A stretch of 56,091 nt of DNA from Gongronella butleri (taxonomy: Eukaryota; Mucoromycota; Mucoromycetes; Mucorales; Cunninghamellaceae). The position numbers and the translations under genes were made by a program. Where the stretch lies: assembly GCA_025201375.1 (NCBI GenBank), contig JAIWZP010000099.1:1-56091 (forward strand), in the 5' to 3' direction. Every line of letters starts with the position of its first letter. Positions within the stretch are counted from its first letter, which is position 1. Shown here in pieces: positions 1 to 12,434 of this stretch. Below the pieces are notes generated by a model, which saw nothing but the letters and a program-made list of their open reading frames with translations, was not told the origin of the DNA and did no database searches.

Positions 1-90
1 CCGACCGCCTAAAATGCAGCAGGCACAATGGTGACCCTTTTTTGCTTTTTTTCTTCCTCCCTTTTTTGCCTTTTTCAACAAACGGATACC

Positions 91-906
91 ATGGGCGTGA
101 CCTGGTAAGCGTGCGATCGTGCGAACGCTGACGCGTTTGGACAGCATGGATAGACTCATCGTATTGCTATGGCTATTTTATTTAGCATTGTGCGCTGGAA
201 GAATGCGACGGGTATGCGCGATTTTACGTACATTGGCGACTATGTTCAAAAAACGCTGCATGGCAAGAACACGGGGCCGTGGTCGTTGACAGTCAAGATG
301 TACCGCAACGCGAGCACGATGCAGCGGCAGGGAAATGACAACAAAGTCATGTACCAAGTGGCCCTCGGGCAGCGGCCAGGTCAGCTCTATTGCATGGTCG
401 AGGGCGGCGTCGTCATTGAGGCTGACAAGGAAATCGAGTCCATCTTTACACGGCTAAAAAACATCTGGCAGCTGCGCCAGAGCATCACCATAGAGGTAAA
501 GTCCATGGAACATGCAACAATGGACTAAAATTGTGCGCTTTCTTTCTTGATCACAGGGAACGAGCTATGACATTGATGATTTCACGCTGCGCGTCGCCAA
601 CATCCTCGTGGGCTCGACGTACAAGGGCCTGCTGCTCGAGGTAGACCATGTCTCCACAGCCATTGACTCTGTCTCACACTCTTTTTTTTTTTTTTCTAAA
701 AGATCGATTATCACCCGTGCACCGTGCCACACGACGCGGACGCCCTTTTCCGCGAGTTTATTGCGTCCATTTTGCCGCCGACCGCACAATTGTCATGCGA
801 ATTCGACTACACATACGAGCAGGCTGGGCTGAGCAAGCAGGAATTCACGTCAGCGCACACTGGATACCAATACATGAACCTGTTCCGCAATGACGGCTTG
901 TTGTAG
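91..906 (+). CDS. MED20: Mediator complex subunit 20 (4 exons)
   Basis: Head-module subunit of the RNA polymerase II Mediator coactivator (yeast Srb2), nuclear, pairing with Med18/Med8. Exons 91-104, 186-495, 557-640 and 703-906 join in frame to 203 aa, all introns GT-AG. The first exon codes only MGVT plus two bases of Cys; after splicing the protein begins MGVTCIVRW, the usual Med20 start, which fixes the start codon and the first intron. Family-like blocks follow: GPWSLTVKMYR, a core with QRPGQLYCMVEGG, then SYEIDDFTLRV-type sequence read here as SYDIDDFTLRVANIL, and a C-terminal FNYT/LFRNDGLL-type end. Length fits the family (about 200 aa). Intron 1 carries CTGACGCG at 128-135, a good branch-site candidate. 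ACL4 follows 386 bp downstream on the same strand. Confidence 0.9.
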
Positions 907-1292
907 GGCGATAGGCTCATGCAAACGAAAATAAAAAAAGCCTTTGATCTTGACCTATGAAGATGAAAAACGCGATCAATGCTACCTTTTTTGCGATTTG
1001 CGTGCCATTGGGATGATAAAAAGTGGCGTGAAGGGACGCGCTTCCGCCGCGGGACGCAGCGCCAGACCAAAAAGGCAAGTGGCTGGCAAAATCATGAAGT
1101 TTTTTTTTTTTTTTTTTTTTTTTTTCGTCGAGCGCTTCTTTTTCTTCTTTCTTTTTTGCTTTTGCACGTATACCAGGCCCGATCAGCGCACGATCATCCT
1201 TTTTTTCGCGCCTTTTTGCGTCTCAACCGACTGCCACCGACAACCTGCACAACACGTATACAACGGAAAGCGCCAATTGAAGGAAAGTAACC
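907..1292. other. Intergenic MED20-ACL4, with T-run
   Basis: This 386-bp spacer holds the MED20 3' end and the ACL4 promoter. It contains an uninterrupted T run of about 25 at roughly 1100-1125 and further T-rich sequence up to 1207. I see no additional gene and no clear TATA box. Confidence 0.6.
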
Positions 1293-2815
1293 ATGGGCAA
1301 TTACACTGTTGAAGATCTGGTGCCGCGTATCCAGGAAAACATGGAGGCCATGGAGTACACGGCCGCGTACGCGTTTTGCGAAAAGGCGTTGTCGCTGTCG
1401 CCGAGCGATCCTCAACTGCTCGAGTGGATGGGCCAGGTGGAAATCGAACTTGAAAAGTTTGCCGAAGCGCGCGACCACTTGCTGGCGGCGATCCAGGCCA
1501 CGCCCGAGCGCAGCGCCACACCATACATGTATCTCGGCCAGCTGTCCGTCGGCAAGGACGCCATTGAGGCCTTTCAAAAGGGCGTCGATCTCATGATGCG
1601 CGACCACGCGCAAATCACCGACAATGACGAAAAGGCACAGCACGGCAACAAAATCGCCACAGCCCTGTGCTCCATGACCGAGATCTACTTGACAGACTGT
1701 TGGTGAGTGACCCATTGGGGAGCATTGGCGTCGCTGGGGCGAGGGGCATTGTAGGGGAGGTGGGGAAAAGGGGGAAAGGAGAGGAAAAGACGATCGATTT
1801 TCTCATTTTTTTTTTTTGATTTTGAAAAAAAAAAGCTTCGAGCCCGAGGCGGAACAAAAGTGCGAGGAATATCTGCAGCAGGCGCAGCAGGTGGATCCTG
1901 AGAACGCGGAAGTGTTCCAATTGCTTGCGTCGGTGCGATTATCGCAACAGCGTGGCGACGAGGCTGCGCAGGTGTTGCAGCACAGCATTCAGCTGTGGAT
2001 CCACAAGGACGCGAGCGACGCGACGCTGCCCAATTACGACAGCCGCCTGGCGCTCGTGCGACTGCTCATGGAGGTCGGCGACATGCAGCAGACATTCACC
2101 GTCCTCGAGCGGCTACAAAAGGAGAATGACCAGGTTGTCGACCTCTGGTACCTTTATGGATGGGCGTACTTTTGTCTTGGCGAGGATGCCCAGAACCCCG
2201 AAGAACGAAATGGCCATTGGGAGGACGCAAGAGATTGCTTGCAGCTGGCTCTAAAGGTAAAAAAAAAAAAAGAAAAAAAAAAGCCACGAAGAAAAGCGAT
2301 GAAACAATGCCAAAAGGGGGCGTTGTGCAGATGTGCGATGCATTGATGAGGTGGCATTGCGACGCTCGATCTGTGCTTTTTTTCGAGGGGGCGGTGCTCT
2401 CTCTTTGTATCTGAGTGTGGTGTGTGTGCGTGAGACAAAGAAGATTGATGGGAGATCCCAGGGGGGGGCAAGCAAAGGAAAAAAAAAAAAAAAAGCAAAA
2501 AGGAGGGGAAGGAAGATGTGGGGCAAAAGCAAAAAAGGGGAGGGGATGGTAGAAGGGGAAGGGGAAGCAAAGATGGGCGCAATTTTTTTGATGTAAGATC
2601 GTTCTAACTCTTCTCCTTATGACTTTTTCCATAATCAGCTTACACAAATATCCGGCTATGATGACGATGCGCTAATAGAACATACCAATGAGCTGCTCAG
2701 CAACATCAACAGCGTGGTGCCGCCATCCGCAGAGGAAGAGGAAGGTGAAGCGGCGGCCGCGGACGACGATGACGACGAATTCACCTCTGATGACGACGAA
2801 GCTATGGAGATGTAG
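1293..2815 (+). CDS. ACL4: TPR protein, probable Acl4 ribosomal-protein assembly chaperone (3 exons)
   Basis: Exons 1293-1702, 1836-2256 and 2639-2815 give 335 aa. The protein is made of tetratricopeptide-like helical repeats (residues about 5-270: AYAFCEKALSLSPSD, YLQQAQQVDPENAEV, LWYLYGWAYFCLGE) and ends in a strongly acidic tail (EEEEGEAAAADDDDDEF). This arrangement, including the YLGQLSVGKDAIEAFQKGV segment, resembles fungal Acl4, which in yeast captures nascent ribosomal protein uL4 and escorts it to the nucleus. The assignment rests on remembered family patterns, so another TPR protein is possible. Intron 2 is long for this genome (382 bp) and opens with an A-rich stretch right after the donor. 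AATAAA lies at 2883-2888. Confidence 0.75.
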
Positions 2816-4475
2816 CTTTCATTTTCTCTTTTCATACGAACTAGACCCCTCATATCTGATATTTTTTATGCATCTATTCAAAAATAAAGTTGAACCTTCT
2901 TGAACAAAAGAAAATGATTGTTTTCAAGAGGATGAGTAGCCGTGCCTGCGTCTGGCCAAAGCGGGCATGGTTCCGTTTCTTTGGAGACACAAAATTGGGC
3001 GCCAATGCACGTTGTTTTGTGTCTCCAAAACGCGCAGCAAAAAGCGAGCAAGACGCCATGTGATTGTTTTTGGTCAAGGCATCGATAATGATTGGGCTTT
3101 AGATAAAAAAGGGACGCGTCGTACACAACCCGAGGAAGCAAAAGGGGACCCTGTGAGACATTGGCACGCTTGGGAAACAAATGCGGGCGAGCAGACAACA
3201 AAAAAAGAATGAAAAGATGACGCGCGGCAAAGCGACACACTCCGCCGTGTTGTCGATTTGTTTTTGTTCCAATTGTTGTTGTGATGGAGAGGCAGCAAAA
3301 AAGCAAGGGCTTTTTGAAACACCCCATCATGTCGGAGCGAACGCAGCCCATCTTGCCTTGTATAGTGATCGCCAGGAAAAACCCGAAAACACGATGACAG
3401 GCTGCAACCATAAAAGGTAATCGGCCTGATTGCATGCAAAGCAAGCATCTTTTGCTATCCTTTTGTGAAAGAGGAATTCATCATCGCCATCATCATCACC
3501 ATCATCAACATCAGCGGGAAACACGACCTATCAGTTGGCCCTGTTTTTTTTTTTGATTCATGCACCCCCTTTTTTTTTTTTGCTTTTTTCATACGAAATC
3601 CGGTTTAAATCCCCATGATGATGGCGAGAGCGTGGTCGCAGGGCGTGCGGTAAAGAGAGGGTCCATGGTTACGCCAAATGTCGAAAAATAGCAAGGCAAG
3701 GGAGCACAGCAGGAAAAAAAGAAAAAAGAGAGCGAGAGAGAACATGCGGAGCCAAGTTTATCTGCATCAAGAGAGACCTTGGCTCCATGTTCGTCGGCTT
3801 TCCCCCTTTCATTACCCTCTCCACCCGCCCCCTCTCACAAAACACGTACCTGCGTAATCGCCCCCCTCCCCTCTTTTCTCCCCTCGCGATGCCTTTCAAT
3901 GGCTCCTTCTCCTCAATGTTTACGGTACAATTGCAGCTCCATCGGGTCTGACCGCTTTTTACGCTCCTTTTTTGATGCACACACAAAAAAAAGGGGGGAC
4001 GCGTGTGAGAGCAAAAAAGAGAATGGCGTGTACGTGCTGGCGTCATTGTAGAAAAAAAGAGCGAGCAGGGAGAAACATTCAACCCGAGGATAGGCTTGCA
4101 TATTTTTTTTTGGAGGGTGCTGATCCATTCCCTATTGATGTCAACACGCTTTTGCCGCCGTATGAAATGTTTGTGTTCCAATCCAAATTGGGCAAAGGGT
4201 GCTAACAAACAAATGCATCTGTCGCATCTGTCAAAACACAATTGCTCCTCGCCCGTCGTGTCTCCTTTCTTGGTCTCGCTTGTTCCTCACTATCCATACC
4301 CATCCGATCAATATAAATAGGTACATCCCCACTTTTTTTTTTTTGTTCTCTTTAATCATCTGTTTCATCCTTTTTCGTTTTTCTTTTTTTTCTTTTTTTT
4401 TTTTTGGCCTTGTCTGCCTCTTTTCATCGTCATCCATCAGTCACTCACACATTCACACATTCACACACTCTGATC
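2816..4475. other. Gene-free stretch between ACL4 and Myb gene
   Basis: About 1.66 kb holding the ACL4 poly(A) signal (2883), a short CAT-rich imperfect trinucleotide run near 3478-3515, several T/A runs and the TATA region of the next gene near 4312. Open frames here are short and low complexity; none resembles a known protein. Confidence 0.55.
4312..4319 (+). promoter_or_regulatory. TATA box of Myb-like gene
   Basis: TATAAATA, about 157 bp upstream of the start codon at 4476 and followed by long T-rich tracts, as expected for a T-rich 5' UTR. Confidence 0.55.
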
Positions 4476-5136
4476 ATGGATTGTAAGTGGCTTTTTGAAT
4501 GGCATTTGGACCGTGATCTGATTCTTTTTTTATATTATAATAGTGGCTAGCCTTTTGAATCCCATTGCCGCCACCTCGGTGCAATCTTGCGGTCCGCATC
4601 GCGCTTTGACGTCTCCACCACCATCACCCAAACGCGAGTGCGGTCCGCAGCAGTCCATGAAGCCGCGCAGTCGATTCTCGCTGCAAGAAGACACAATTAT
4701 TTGCGAGGGTGTGGCCAATGGGCTGACATGGGGCCAAATCTCAGGCCGCCTGCCGCATCGCAAGCGCGCAACGTGCTTTAATCGCTATCGCACATTGCAG
4801 GGCATCCGCAAATCGCGCAAACAGGCGCCTCATCAGCACCAATTCCACCATGGCGCGCATCCATACCATCATTCTCATCATGCTCATCATCACCATGGCC
4901 ACGAACATCACCCGTCCAAGCTAACCATCCAGCGCTGGTTGCCGTCGCCGCCGCCCACGCTCACAGACCCATTTGAGCCCTGCTACGAGCGCCGCCTTTC
5001 CGTATCGTCGGCTTTTTCGACAGCATCGTTGCCTAGTCCTGCTTCCACTCTCTATCAATATCATTCCTCGCGCCGCTCATCGACGGCATCCACTTGCACC
5101 ATCGCGTCGTCACCAGCGCATCCCTATCACCACTAA
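4476..5136 (+). CDS. Small Myb/SANT-like DNA-binding protein (2 exons)
   Basis: Exons 4476-4482 and 4544-5136 give 199 aa starting MDLASLLNP. A 7-nt first coding exon is split by a GT-AG intron (4483-4543). One Myb/SANT-like repeat lies at about residues 48-92: RFSLQEDTIICEGV, then GLTWGQISGRLPHR, then CFNRYRTLQ, with Trp/Phe/Tyr at the three helix positions. C-terminal to it is a basic segment (GIRKSRK), a His-rich stretch (HHGHEHH-type, about 105-130) and a Ser-rich tail. A nuclear transcription-factor role is inferred from the domain only. No close named orthologue is recognised. An ATTAAA-type poly(A) signal lies near 5502. Confidence 0.75.
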
Positions 5137-8100
5137 TCTCGTCCGCGTCAGAAAACAAAAAAAAACAACAAAAAAAGCGCGTTTTGACCCTAATTCCATC
5201 CACTATGGTGCCCTCTCCATTTCTTTTTACCCTTGCCACTCGCTCTTTCTGCCTTTCGTGGTAGCTTTTTACCGCCCGCGCCCTCGTTCGCCTGTAAAAT
5301 TGCACTCTTTCTTGGACCCCCGCTTCAATTGGTTCTTTCCACGCGTGTTTTCCCAAAGTTCACTTATGTTTCATTCATGATCCCCCCCCTTTTTTACTCT
5401 TTTTTTTTCTCTTATGGCCAGCCCATTTTTTTTATCTTTTTGTGCCTAGTCACTTTTTTTTTTCCTCCTTCATTGACACCCGGGCTTTTGTGAATAATCA
5501 TTAAATCAACCTGTTCATATTCATATCATCTCTCCCATCATTTGCATAAATCATTGGGGCAAATGCATGCATCATCATGTCAAAAAGACTTGTCGCACAA
5601 GAACCCGTGCCTCAATTGCCAAAAGTTGCCAATGAGGCACAAGGGGGGAGGGGACAGAAGATACGAAAAAGCTCCAATTTTTTTTTTTTTTTTTTGCTGA
5701 AACCATGATGCAATCTGTGTCTTTTTCCTCATGATCGAAGTTCAAAAAAAGGGGGGAACAAAAAAAAAAAAGCGCGTGTGGGAAGCCAGACAAGCGTGCC
5801 TATTGCCATTCTTTTCATCTCCATCACCAAAAATCACGCTCCATCTCGCTCATTTTTATTTCTATGATTCTCACTGTCTGTGCTCTCCCTGTTCACACAA
5901 AAGGACAAGTCGGCCAATCGTGGCAGAAAAAGGTAATTTTCTACATCTTTTTCTCAAAAAAAGGAGACCCACCTCGCTGATGGCGTAAATGAGCCAATTT
6001 TTGTTGATTAGATAGGCGATGTGATAATGGCTCATGATGCTCCTTAAACGGGGGGTCCCTGACATGATGTGGTCTGATCGCCCGACGCAAAACCAGGAGC
6101 CATTGTGCAAAGTTTATGCTGTGTGCGCGTCACCATGATTGTAAAACCTGGGTATGAGCGTGTTTTTGTCGTGTTTTTATTTTTTTTCCTTTTGAATGTC
6201 CGGTTCATCCACGCGTGGAGCACACGTGTGCTTGTTTGTACCTTGCACGCACCCGATTGCGCGGAATTCGCTACAAAAAAGAAAGCACAAATGGCGTCGG
6301 CGCCCTGAGGAAAAGCACGCTAAGGCGTAAAAAAAAAGGTACACAAAGGAGTCCATTGTGCCTCACCCTCTCCTTTGGTCGCTCCTGTTCCCCCGGGCGT
6401 CGTCCCCCTGAACGGCAGGAGAGCCAATGAGGACCCCATTGTGCAAAAAGAAAAATGAAACGCATATAAAAAAAAAAAAAAAAAAAGGAGGAAAAAAGGG
6501 CAAGAGGTTGTCGGTCTTGCCCTCTTTGGAGCTGGGTGAAACATGGAGAGGCTGCTCCATCTTTTTTTTTTGCCATCTTGCGCTTGCTCGGTCTCCTGCT
6601 GGCCCATTGAAATTGGGCATGCCAACGGGCCAAAGCCAATGATCATGGAGAACGCAAAAAATGGCGCGTTTTTCTTATCCATTGGGTTCTTTTTTTACGC
6701 GCTCTGGCTGTTACGAGAGAGTCGATGGCCGTGACACATGGCCACCGGCAGATCTTTGTGCCAAAGGCATGTGCCAAAAGCAAAAAAAAAAAAAAAAAAA
6801 AGGTGACGCAAGCGTTGTCGGCGCACTTTTTGACCAGGTTCATGCCCGATTTGTTCTATGGAGGCCCTGGGAGTGAGAAAGAACGAGCACGAGCATTGGA
6901 GGGCCGGGACCTCATGTCTATCTATCTTGCTTAAAAATTGCATCAATCGGCATCCGAGTCTCGGTCATGAGCCATTGCGTCCCTCTCTCCTTGTTTTTTT
7001 TTTTATTTTACGCATCGACCGGCGAGGGGCGCATGCGCAGTCTCAGATGGCCTGCGTCGCCCACGTCTCACAAAGGAAAAGAAAAAATGACCACCTGAGA
7101 AAAAAAAAAACACTATGAACCAAGCCATTGGGTTGGTTGCTCGGGCGCGCCAACCATCAAAGATGGTTTTTTTTTCTTTTCTGACAACAACAAGGGCACC
7201 GCCATGGGCCCAATGGCATGCTTTTGTGTCGAATTGAGACGTTCAGAGGACAAATGGATGGCAAATAGCGACCGTTGGGCTCATACCATGCGCTGGCGGC
7301 CATGAACACGAACGAATGATGCCATTGTGATCACGGATGACGGCGCCGGAGCCCGTCTGGACCAAACCAAAAGCGTGCCTTTTGCTTTGCGACAGATCCC
7401 GGTCGCTTTTTTCCCCTGGTCCGTCACATTGCCTCTCTTTTTTGCGCCTAGTCCGTCGTCAATGGCACTTTTATGAATTTATCCGGGCGACACAATGGTA
7501 GAGTTCGACCTGTCAAGAGAATCGAAGCAAAGTTTTGGGACCCGTTGTGCAACAAGACCGTTTTTGTATGAAACAAATTGGGTTTGAGAATTGCGCGCGT
7601 GTCTTTTTTAATTTCACCTCATCCGAGGGATGGGCAGATGATCTCTCGCGAGAAAAAAAAAAAAAAGAGAATTCAATCATACCATTTTCACATCAGAGTT
7701 TTCATTTCACCCATGACAGGCATCTTTGCTTGTATACACATCGCTGTTTAGAAAGAGAGAGGGGAAAAAAATAGAGCTTACAGAGGCGACGCGTGTCTCC
7801 TTAATATTGCATTAGCATCTCCCAATTGTACGGGAAGCCTTGATCGTCTTGGTAGCAAAATGCATGTTTCTTTCCTTTGCGCTGCCTGTTTATTTTTCTT
7901 TTTTGTTTTTGTTTATGCGCTGTGGAAGGTCCATTGTTGGCACTCCGCGATTCATGCGCGTCAGGTGACGTGACACAAAAGACTGTCGCCAGACAGGCCT
8001 GCTCTTTGCTCATGGCCAAATGGCAAAAAATAAAACAAGGCTAACCCGCCCTTCCCTTCATGGGCCCCCCATTCGCGAGCGTGTTCATTGGCACAATGGC

Positions 8101-9066
8101 ATTTTTCATTCAAGGATAAGCGATGACGCGGCCCGGTCGTCCGTTGTGCAATTCGATGATGGGGCCACTTTTGCTCCTTGTTTTTCTTTTTGTTCTGCAA
8201 TGATGATAACCAGGCGGCAAAGAGGGGGATTGTGGCGCCATCGATGGCCATGGCCACTCTCTTTTGCATAGTGCAGCGCGCAACCCCCATTCGCGAGAGC
8301 AAACACGCGCGCTCTCGCGGCACCCACGACGGCGTGAGAATATTTGGTTTTTTTTTCTTTTTTGCCATGGAAAGCAAGGAGAACAAGGATGCCGTTGGTC
8401 ACGCTGGTCCATGTTACTAATGGATGGTGGCGATCTTTCTGTCTCTTATTGGGCGGCAAAATCTCATCGCCGCCCAAGTCACCCGCTCAACCTTGGATTC
8501 CGCTGCTCCGTGTCACCCAAAAAGTGCATGAACGCGACCTTTTTGCCTTTTGACAGGGCAGGATAAATCCTGCCCGCCCGCCCAAAAAAACAAAAAACAA
8601 AAAAAAACATGCATCGTTTGTGTGTATGATTCCCATCCTACCCTCACCTCCTTGCTCCATTGGAGAACGGAGAACGAGAGAAAAGGTACGAAAAAAAATG
8701 AAATATCGTTTTTGATTGTGGCGAGGCTCAAGTGGGGCGCCCAAGTGCTGCGGTGGCGTCCCTGGTTGGCTTGGACGGGGATCTGAGGTAAGCGGAACAA
8801 TTGGATTTATCATCAATTCTTTGTCTTTCTTTTTTTCTTTGACTGGATGGCGAAAAGGCCAAAGAGGGAGGAATTGGGGCCCGCAAGGATGGCGCGAAGA
8901 CGGAGAGGAGATGCGTAATTTTTATCCGGGCGGCGGAAAATCCGCAGTGAGCGAGCGGCATGAAAAATCATCTATAAAAGGGCGACGTGATTCTTTTTTT
9001 TTCGTTTTTCTTTTTTTTTCCACAACTTTCTTTGTATTTTATACAGCAAATTGATAATCTCTCAAC
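5137..9066. other. Long gene-free interval
   Basis: About 3.9 kb after the Myb gene. I read both strands and found only short frames dominated by runs of Lys/Phe from A and T tracts. It holds homopolymers (about 5679-5696, 6470-6486, 6781-6800), a TATA box at 8973-8980 for the next gene, and no tRNA-like structure. A non-coding RNA or a gene of very small exons cannot be excluded. Confidence 0.5.
8973..8980 (+). promoter_or_regulatory. TATA box of four-helix membrane protein gene
   Basis: TATAAAAG, 87 bp upstream of the start codon at 9067. A T-rich stretch and CA-containing sequence follow, consistent with a transcription start and short 5' UTR. Confidence 0.65.
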
Positions 9067-9531
9067 ATGGCCAACATTGATGAATTTGTGCTTGACTGGC
9101 GCGTGAAGCTCCAATGGATCGCGTTCTTCACATTGTGGGTGCTTTGGGGCCTTGTTTCCTCGCTGCGCTACGTTTTGGCGGACGACAACAAGACAGCGGC
9201 CGCGCAACCTGCGGATGCCGAGGGCGGCGGCGGCGAGAAAAAGGCATGGGCCGCGCAGGGTGGATTTGCAGGCCGTCTGGCCAACGCACACCGCGTGCTC
9301 TTTGAAAACACGGTGCTGCTGCTGTCGGTGCTCGTGCTCAACACCATTGCCACTGGATCCACGCGTGCCGTGCTCATCCTGACCTGGATCTTCTTTGGCT
9401 TCACCGTGATTGCCGCCTTTACCGAGATTGGCGTCAACCACCGCTTCGTCCGTCTCATCTTTAGTCTCGTCTTTTATGGCGTCACATTGGCCATTGGCGG
9501 TCTCGCCTTTTCTCAAGGCTTCTATGCCTAA
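9067..9531 (+). CDS. Four-helix integral membrane protein, MAPEG-like
   Basis: Single-exon 154-aa protein. Four hydrophobic segments are visible, about residues 15-37, 75-97, 101-121 and 130-150, with a polar Ala/Gly-rich loop between the first two. The second helix begins RLANAHRVLFEN, which recalls the Arg/Asn/Glu pattern at the start of MAPEG helices (membrane-associated eicosanoid and glutathione metabolism proteins), and the overall length fits. The match is by pattern only and the enzyme activity is not established. The gene has an intact TATA box 87 bp upstream and an AATAAA at 9721-9726. It stands alone between two gene-free intervals, and lacks introns, unlike most neighbours. Confidence 0.7.
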   Translation: MANIDEFVLDWRVKLQWIAFFTLWVLWGLVSSLRYVLADDNKTAAAQPADAEGGGGEKKAWAAQGGFAGRLANAHRVLFENTVLLLSVLVLNTIATGSTRAVLILTWIFFGFTVIAAFTEIGVNHRFVRLIFSLVFYGVTLAIGGLAFSQGFYA

Positions 9532-9926
9532 TGGGTCTCGCCCCTTTTCCTCTGGTTCTCTTAGTGCCAACTTGCAACTATGCAGGGATCGTCCATCGCG
9601 TGACCCATTTTTTTTTACAATTTAGTCCATATTTCTATCTGTACGTGTTCTCCTTTCCCCTCACCCTTATTTTTAGCCATTGATGCTCTCTCCTCCCTCT
9701 TCAACTATTCACTAGCGTGTAATAAAGCTAATTCCTTTCAATTGCCAATTGCTAAGCGGGCGACATGGTTGCTAAAGAGACGCGCAATGAGGAGAAACAA
9801 GGATTTTCCTTTTCTTTCTGTGTGCTTCTGTCGTTTGATCAATCCCATGCATTTTACCTTTTTGGTGCGCAAACAAAAAAGTCGGATGATGGCACCTCTG
9901 CGCCATTGTCATCCTGTCTGTGGGGC

Positions 9927-9957
<31 letters not shown>

Positions 9958-11368
9958 TGCAACACAAACAGCTTTGCGGCGTCCAATCCCTTTGGGATGA
10001 CGGGTCACGTTATGCATGTTTGTTTCTCTTGGATCACAGCGCGTGCACCACACATAACAGAAAGCGTCTGTTCCTTTACATGTGCGGGAACAAGCGTCTG
10101 GTCGTGCAAAAACGAAAAAAAGGGTAGAAAGCCATGCACCATGCCTTTATTTTTTTCAGTTTTTTGATGACGCGCTTCAATTCGTTGCCTGGCACTTTTA
10201 TTTTGCTTGTGAGCGTGCGCTCACTGGAAAAAAAAGCAAAATTGTCATATGAAACATGTATTTTCCCAAGGCAATTCAACGGATCTCGGCGAATCTGTCG
10301 CACCGCAGCATCTGATCAAGGTGAATCGCGTGTGTTTGGCTAAATCCATCGCTGACTGGCCAATTGAGGCGTCAATGAAAATGCAATCGATGTGCCACGG
10401 TCGCTCCTTTGGCGTTTCAAAGACAAAGGAGAGATGACGCGCATTTGAATCGGCGCCGCGGCACATCAATTGGTATGCCAAGCGTGCAGGTCGTGTCGCG
10501 TTCTTGTTTTTAAATTTTTTTTGTTTGCCTTGCGCTTGGTTGTAAACGGAGATCGGCTTTTTCACGATGATCAGGTGCCACACTTGGGAATGATCATGTC
10601 AGTTGGCGTGCCGTTGGGCGCGAATGAGAAAGGACGTGCTCGAAGACGGGGGCTGGCCGGCTTTAGGGCCATCCCGCGCTCCCTTGCCCTGAACGATCCA
10701 TGTCACAGAGAGAGCAACACACTCATGCAGAAAAAAGGTTTGTGCCACCTACAACAGCAGGGGAAACAAGGGAGAGATGTTGTGGCGAGACAAAGACGCC
10801 ACATTGACAAGTTGGAACAGGCCCCCAGACCCATGAAAGTCAAGCGCGTCGCGGTAAAATGGCGTGTTTTTTTTTTGTTTTTTTGTTTTTATTGTTTTTT
10901 TCAAGATGGATGCGCAGACAAGCGCGCTACAATGGCTTTTGTCGGCGGATCTCCCCCAACATGGTTCATTGACGGCGTGCAGGGCTGTCTCGAGACAACC
11001 TGGCCCTTGTGTCACGACAAGAAAGAAGAAAAAAGAGCCAAAACACGCAACCCCTTATCGTTCCATACTCTGGCTCCCCGTTCTTCCTGGCTATGATATG
11101 CATACAAATGGTAACGTGTTTTTCATTCAAACGGACTAGAACGGATGGACGGAGGGATAAGAAAAAGCAAGGGGTAAAAAAAATTGAGGGAAAAAAAAGG
11201 AAAGAGGGAAAAAGGTGCACGCGGGCGTGTCGAGCATCCGTCAATGGGGAATCATCTACATGACATTGGATGTTTCCGCCGACCCGCGCGTGTGGGATTA
11301 CTTGACAAAAAAGAAATAAACATAAAAAGGGGCGAAAAAAGGGGAAGGGGGCAAAAAGTGCAAGCGTT
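9532..11368. other. Gene-free stretch
   Basis: About 1.8 kb with the poly(A) signal of the preceding gene (9721), an A run of about 26 near 9931-9957 and another purine-rich block near 11160-11215. No protein-like frame or RNA gene is recognised. The 3' end of EB1 (minus strand) closes it. Confidence 0.5.
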
Positions 11369-12399
11369 TTAGAACGTTTCATCCTCGTCATAGACCTCTT
11401 GTTCCTCCAATTCGTTCTCAGGTGGCACCTCAAAGCCGTCCTGCGCAAGAAATTATATATTTAGCATACCATTGGCCCACGTTCAAAAAAAAGGCTTTTT
11501 TTTTCTTTTTTTTCATATAATATTTACCTCGGTGCTGTACAAGATGGTTTGGATATCCTTGAGGACGACCAATTGGGGGTCGTCTTCGCGCTGCTCTTCG
11601 GCGGCACTGTCGACCTCGTCCTGGACGAGGATTTCAATGTCACGCAGCTTGCCAAAGTAAAAGTCGCGCTCCTTTTCAAGGCCGTCGACGGTGAGCTTGA
11701 GTTCGGCAATCTGCTTGTTGAGTTCCATGATCATGTTGGCCGACCGATTATCGACGCCTGCCGACGTTCGCCCGGACGCCGCCGCGCGGCTCGTGCTGCG
11801 CGCACCTGTGCCGGCCGTCGACGATGCGCGGCTCGTGGTCGTGGGCGTGCGTGCCGATGCAACACCGCGGCTCGCCGTCGTCGCAGGCGCACCACCAGCA
11901 GCCTTGCCGCCGCGACCCTTTCGACGCACAACAGCATTGTACGCGCCGCCGGGGTAATTGAGGTCCCAGAATTGCTTCACCCATTGCATGAATTCCAGGT
12001 TGTCTTGGAAACGACACTTGACAAGCTTGTCAACAGGAATAATCTATAGAAAAAAATCTGGTCAGGGGGGCCCAATTCGTCCCTTTCTTCCCCTGCACCA
12101 CCCTGCACACGCCCGTCGTTCCCCGTCGTCATCTCCAATGGGGCTCCATACCTTGTCAACTCTGTAAAAAATAAAATAAAAAACAAAAAAAAGACGAAAA
12201 AAGGCGAAAAAAAACGTTTGTCAGTGGCCATAATGGTTGTGTTTGAGTCCCATGGGCATCCCAATGACCCTTTTTTCCCTTTTGTCATCATCACTTACTT
12301 GTGCTTGTCAAAGGCAGATTGCAAAATCTTGTAATTGCTGACGTATTCGTACTCGGACTTTGCGTCAAACTTGACACGATGCATGCTCAAGTCGCCTAT

Positions 12400-12434
<35 letters not shown>

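Noticed and set aside
1100..1125. Poly-T run as a possible retrotransposon tail
   Set aside because: Such runs are common here in introns and 5' leaders, and no element body or target duplication adjoins it.
2096..2647. Minus-strand frame opposite ACL4
   Set aside because: Phe/Pro-rich translation of the A-rich intron and purine-rich coding strand; the plus-strand TPR gene explains the region.
10470..11096. 208-codon plus-strand frame
   Set aside because: Low-complexity Phe/Lys runs from homopolymers and no domain; not supported as a gene.
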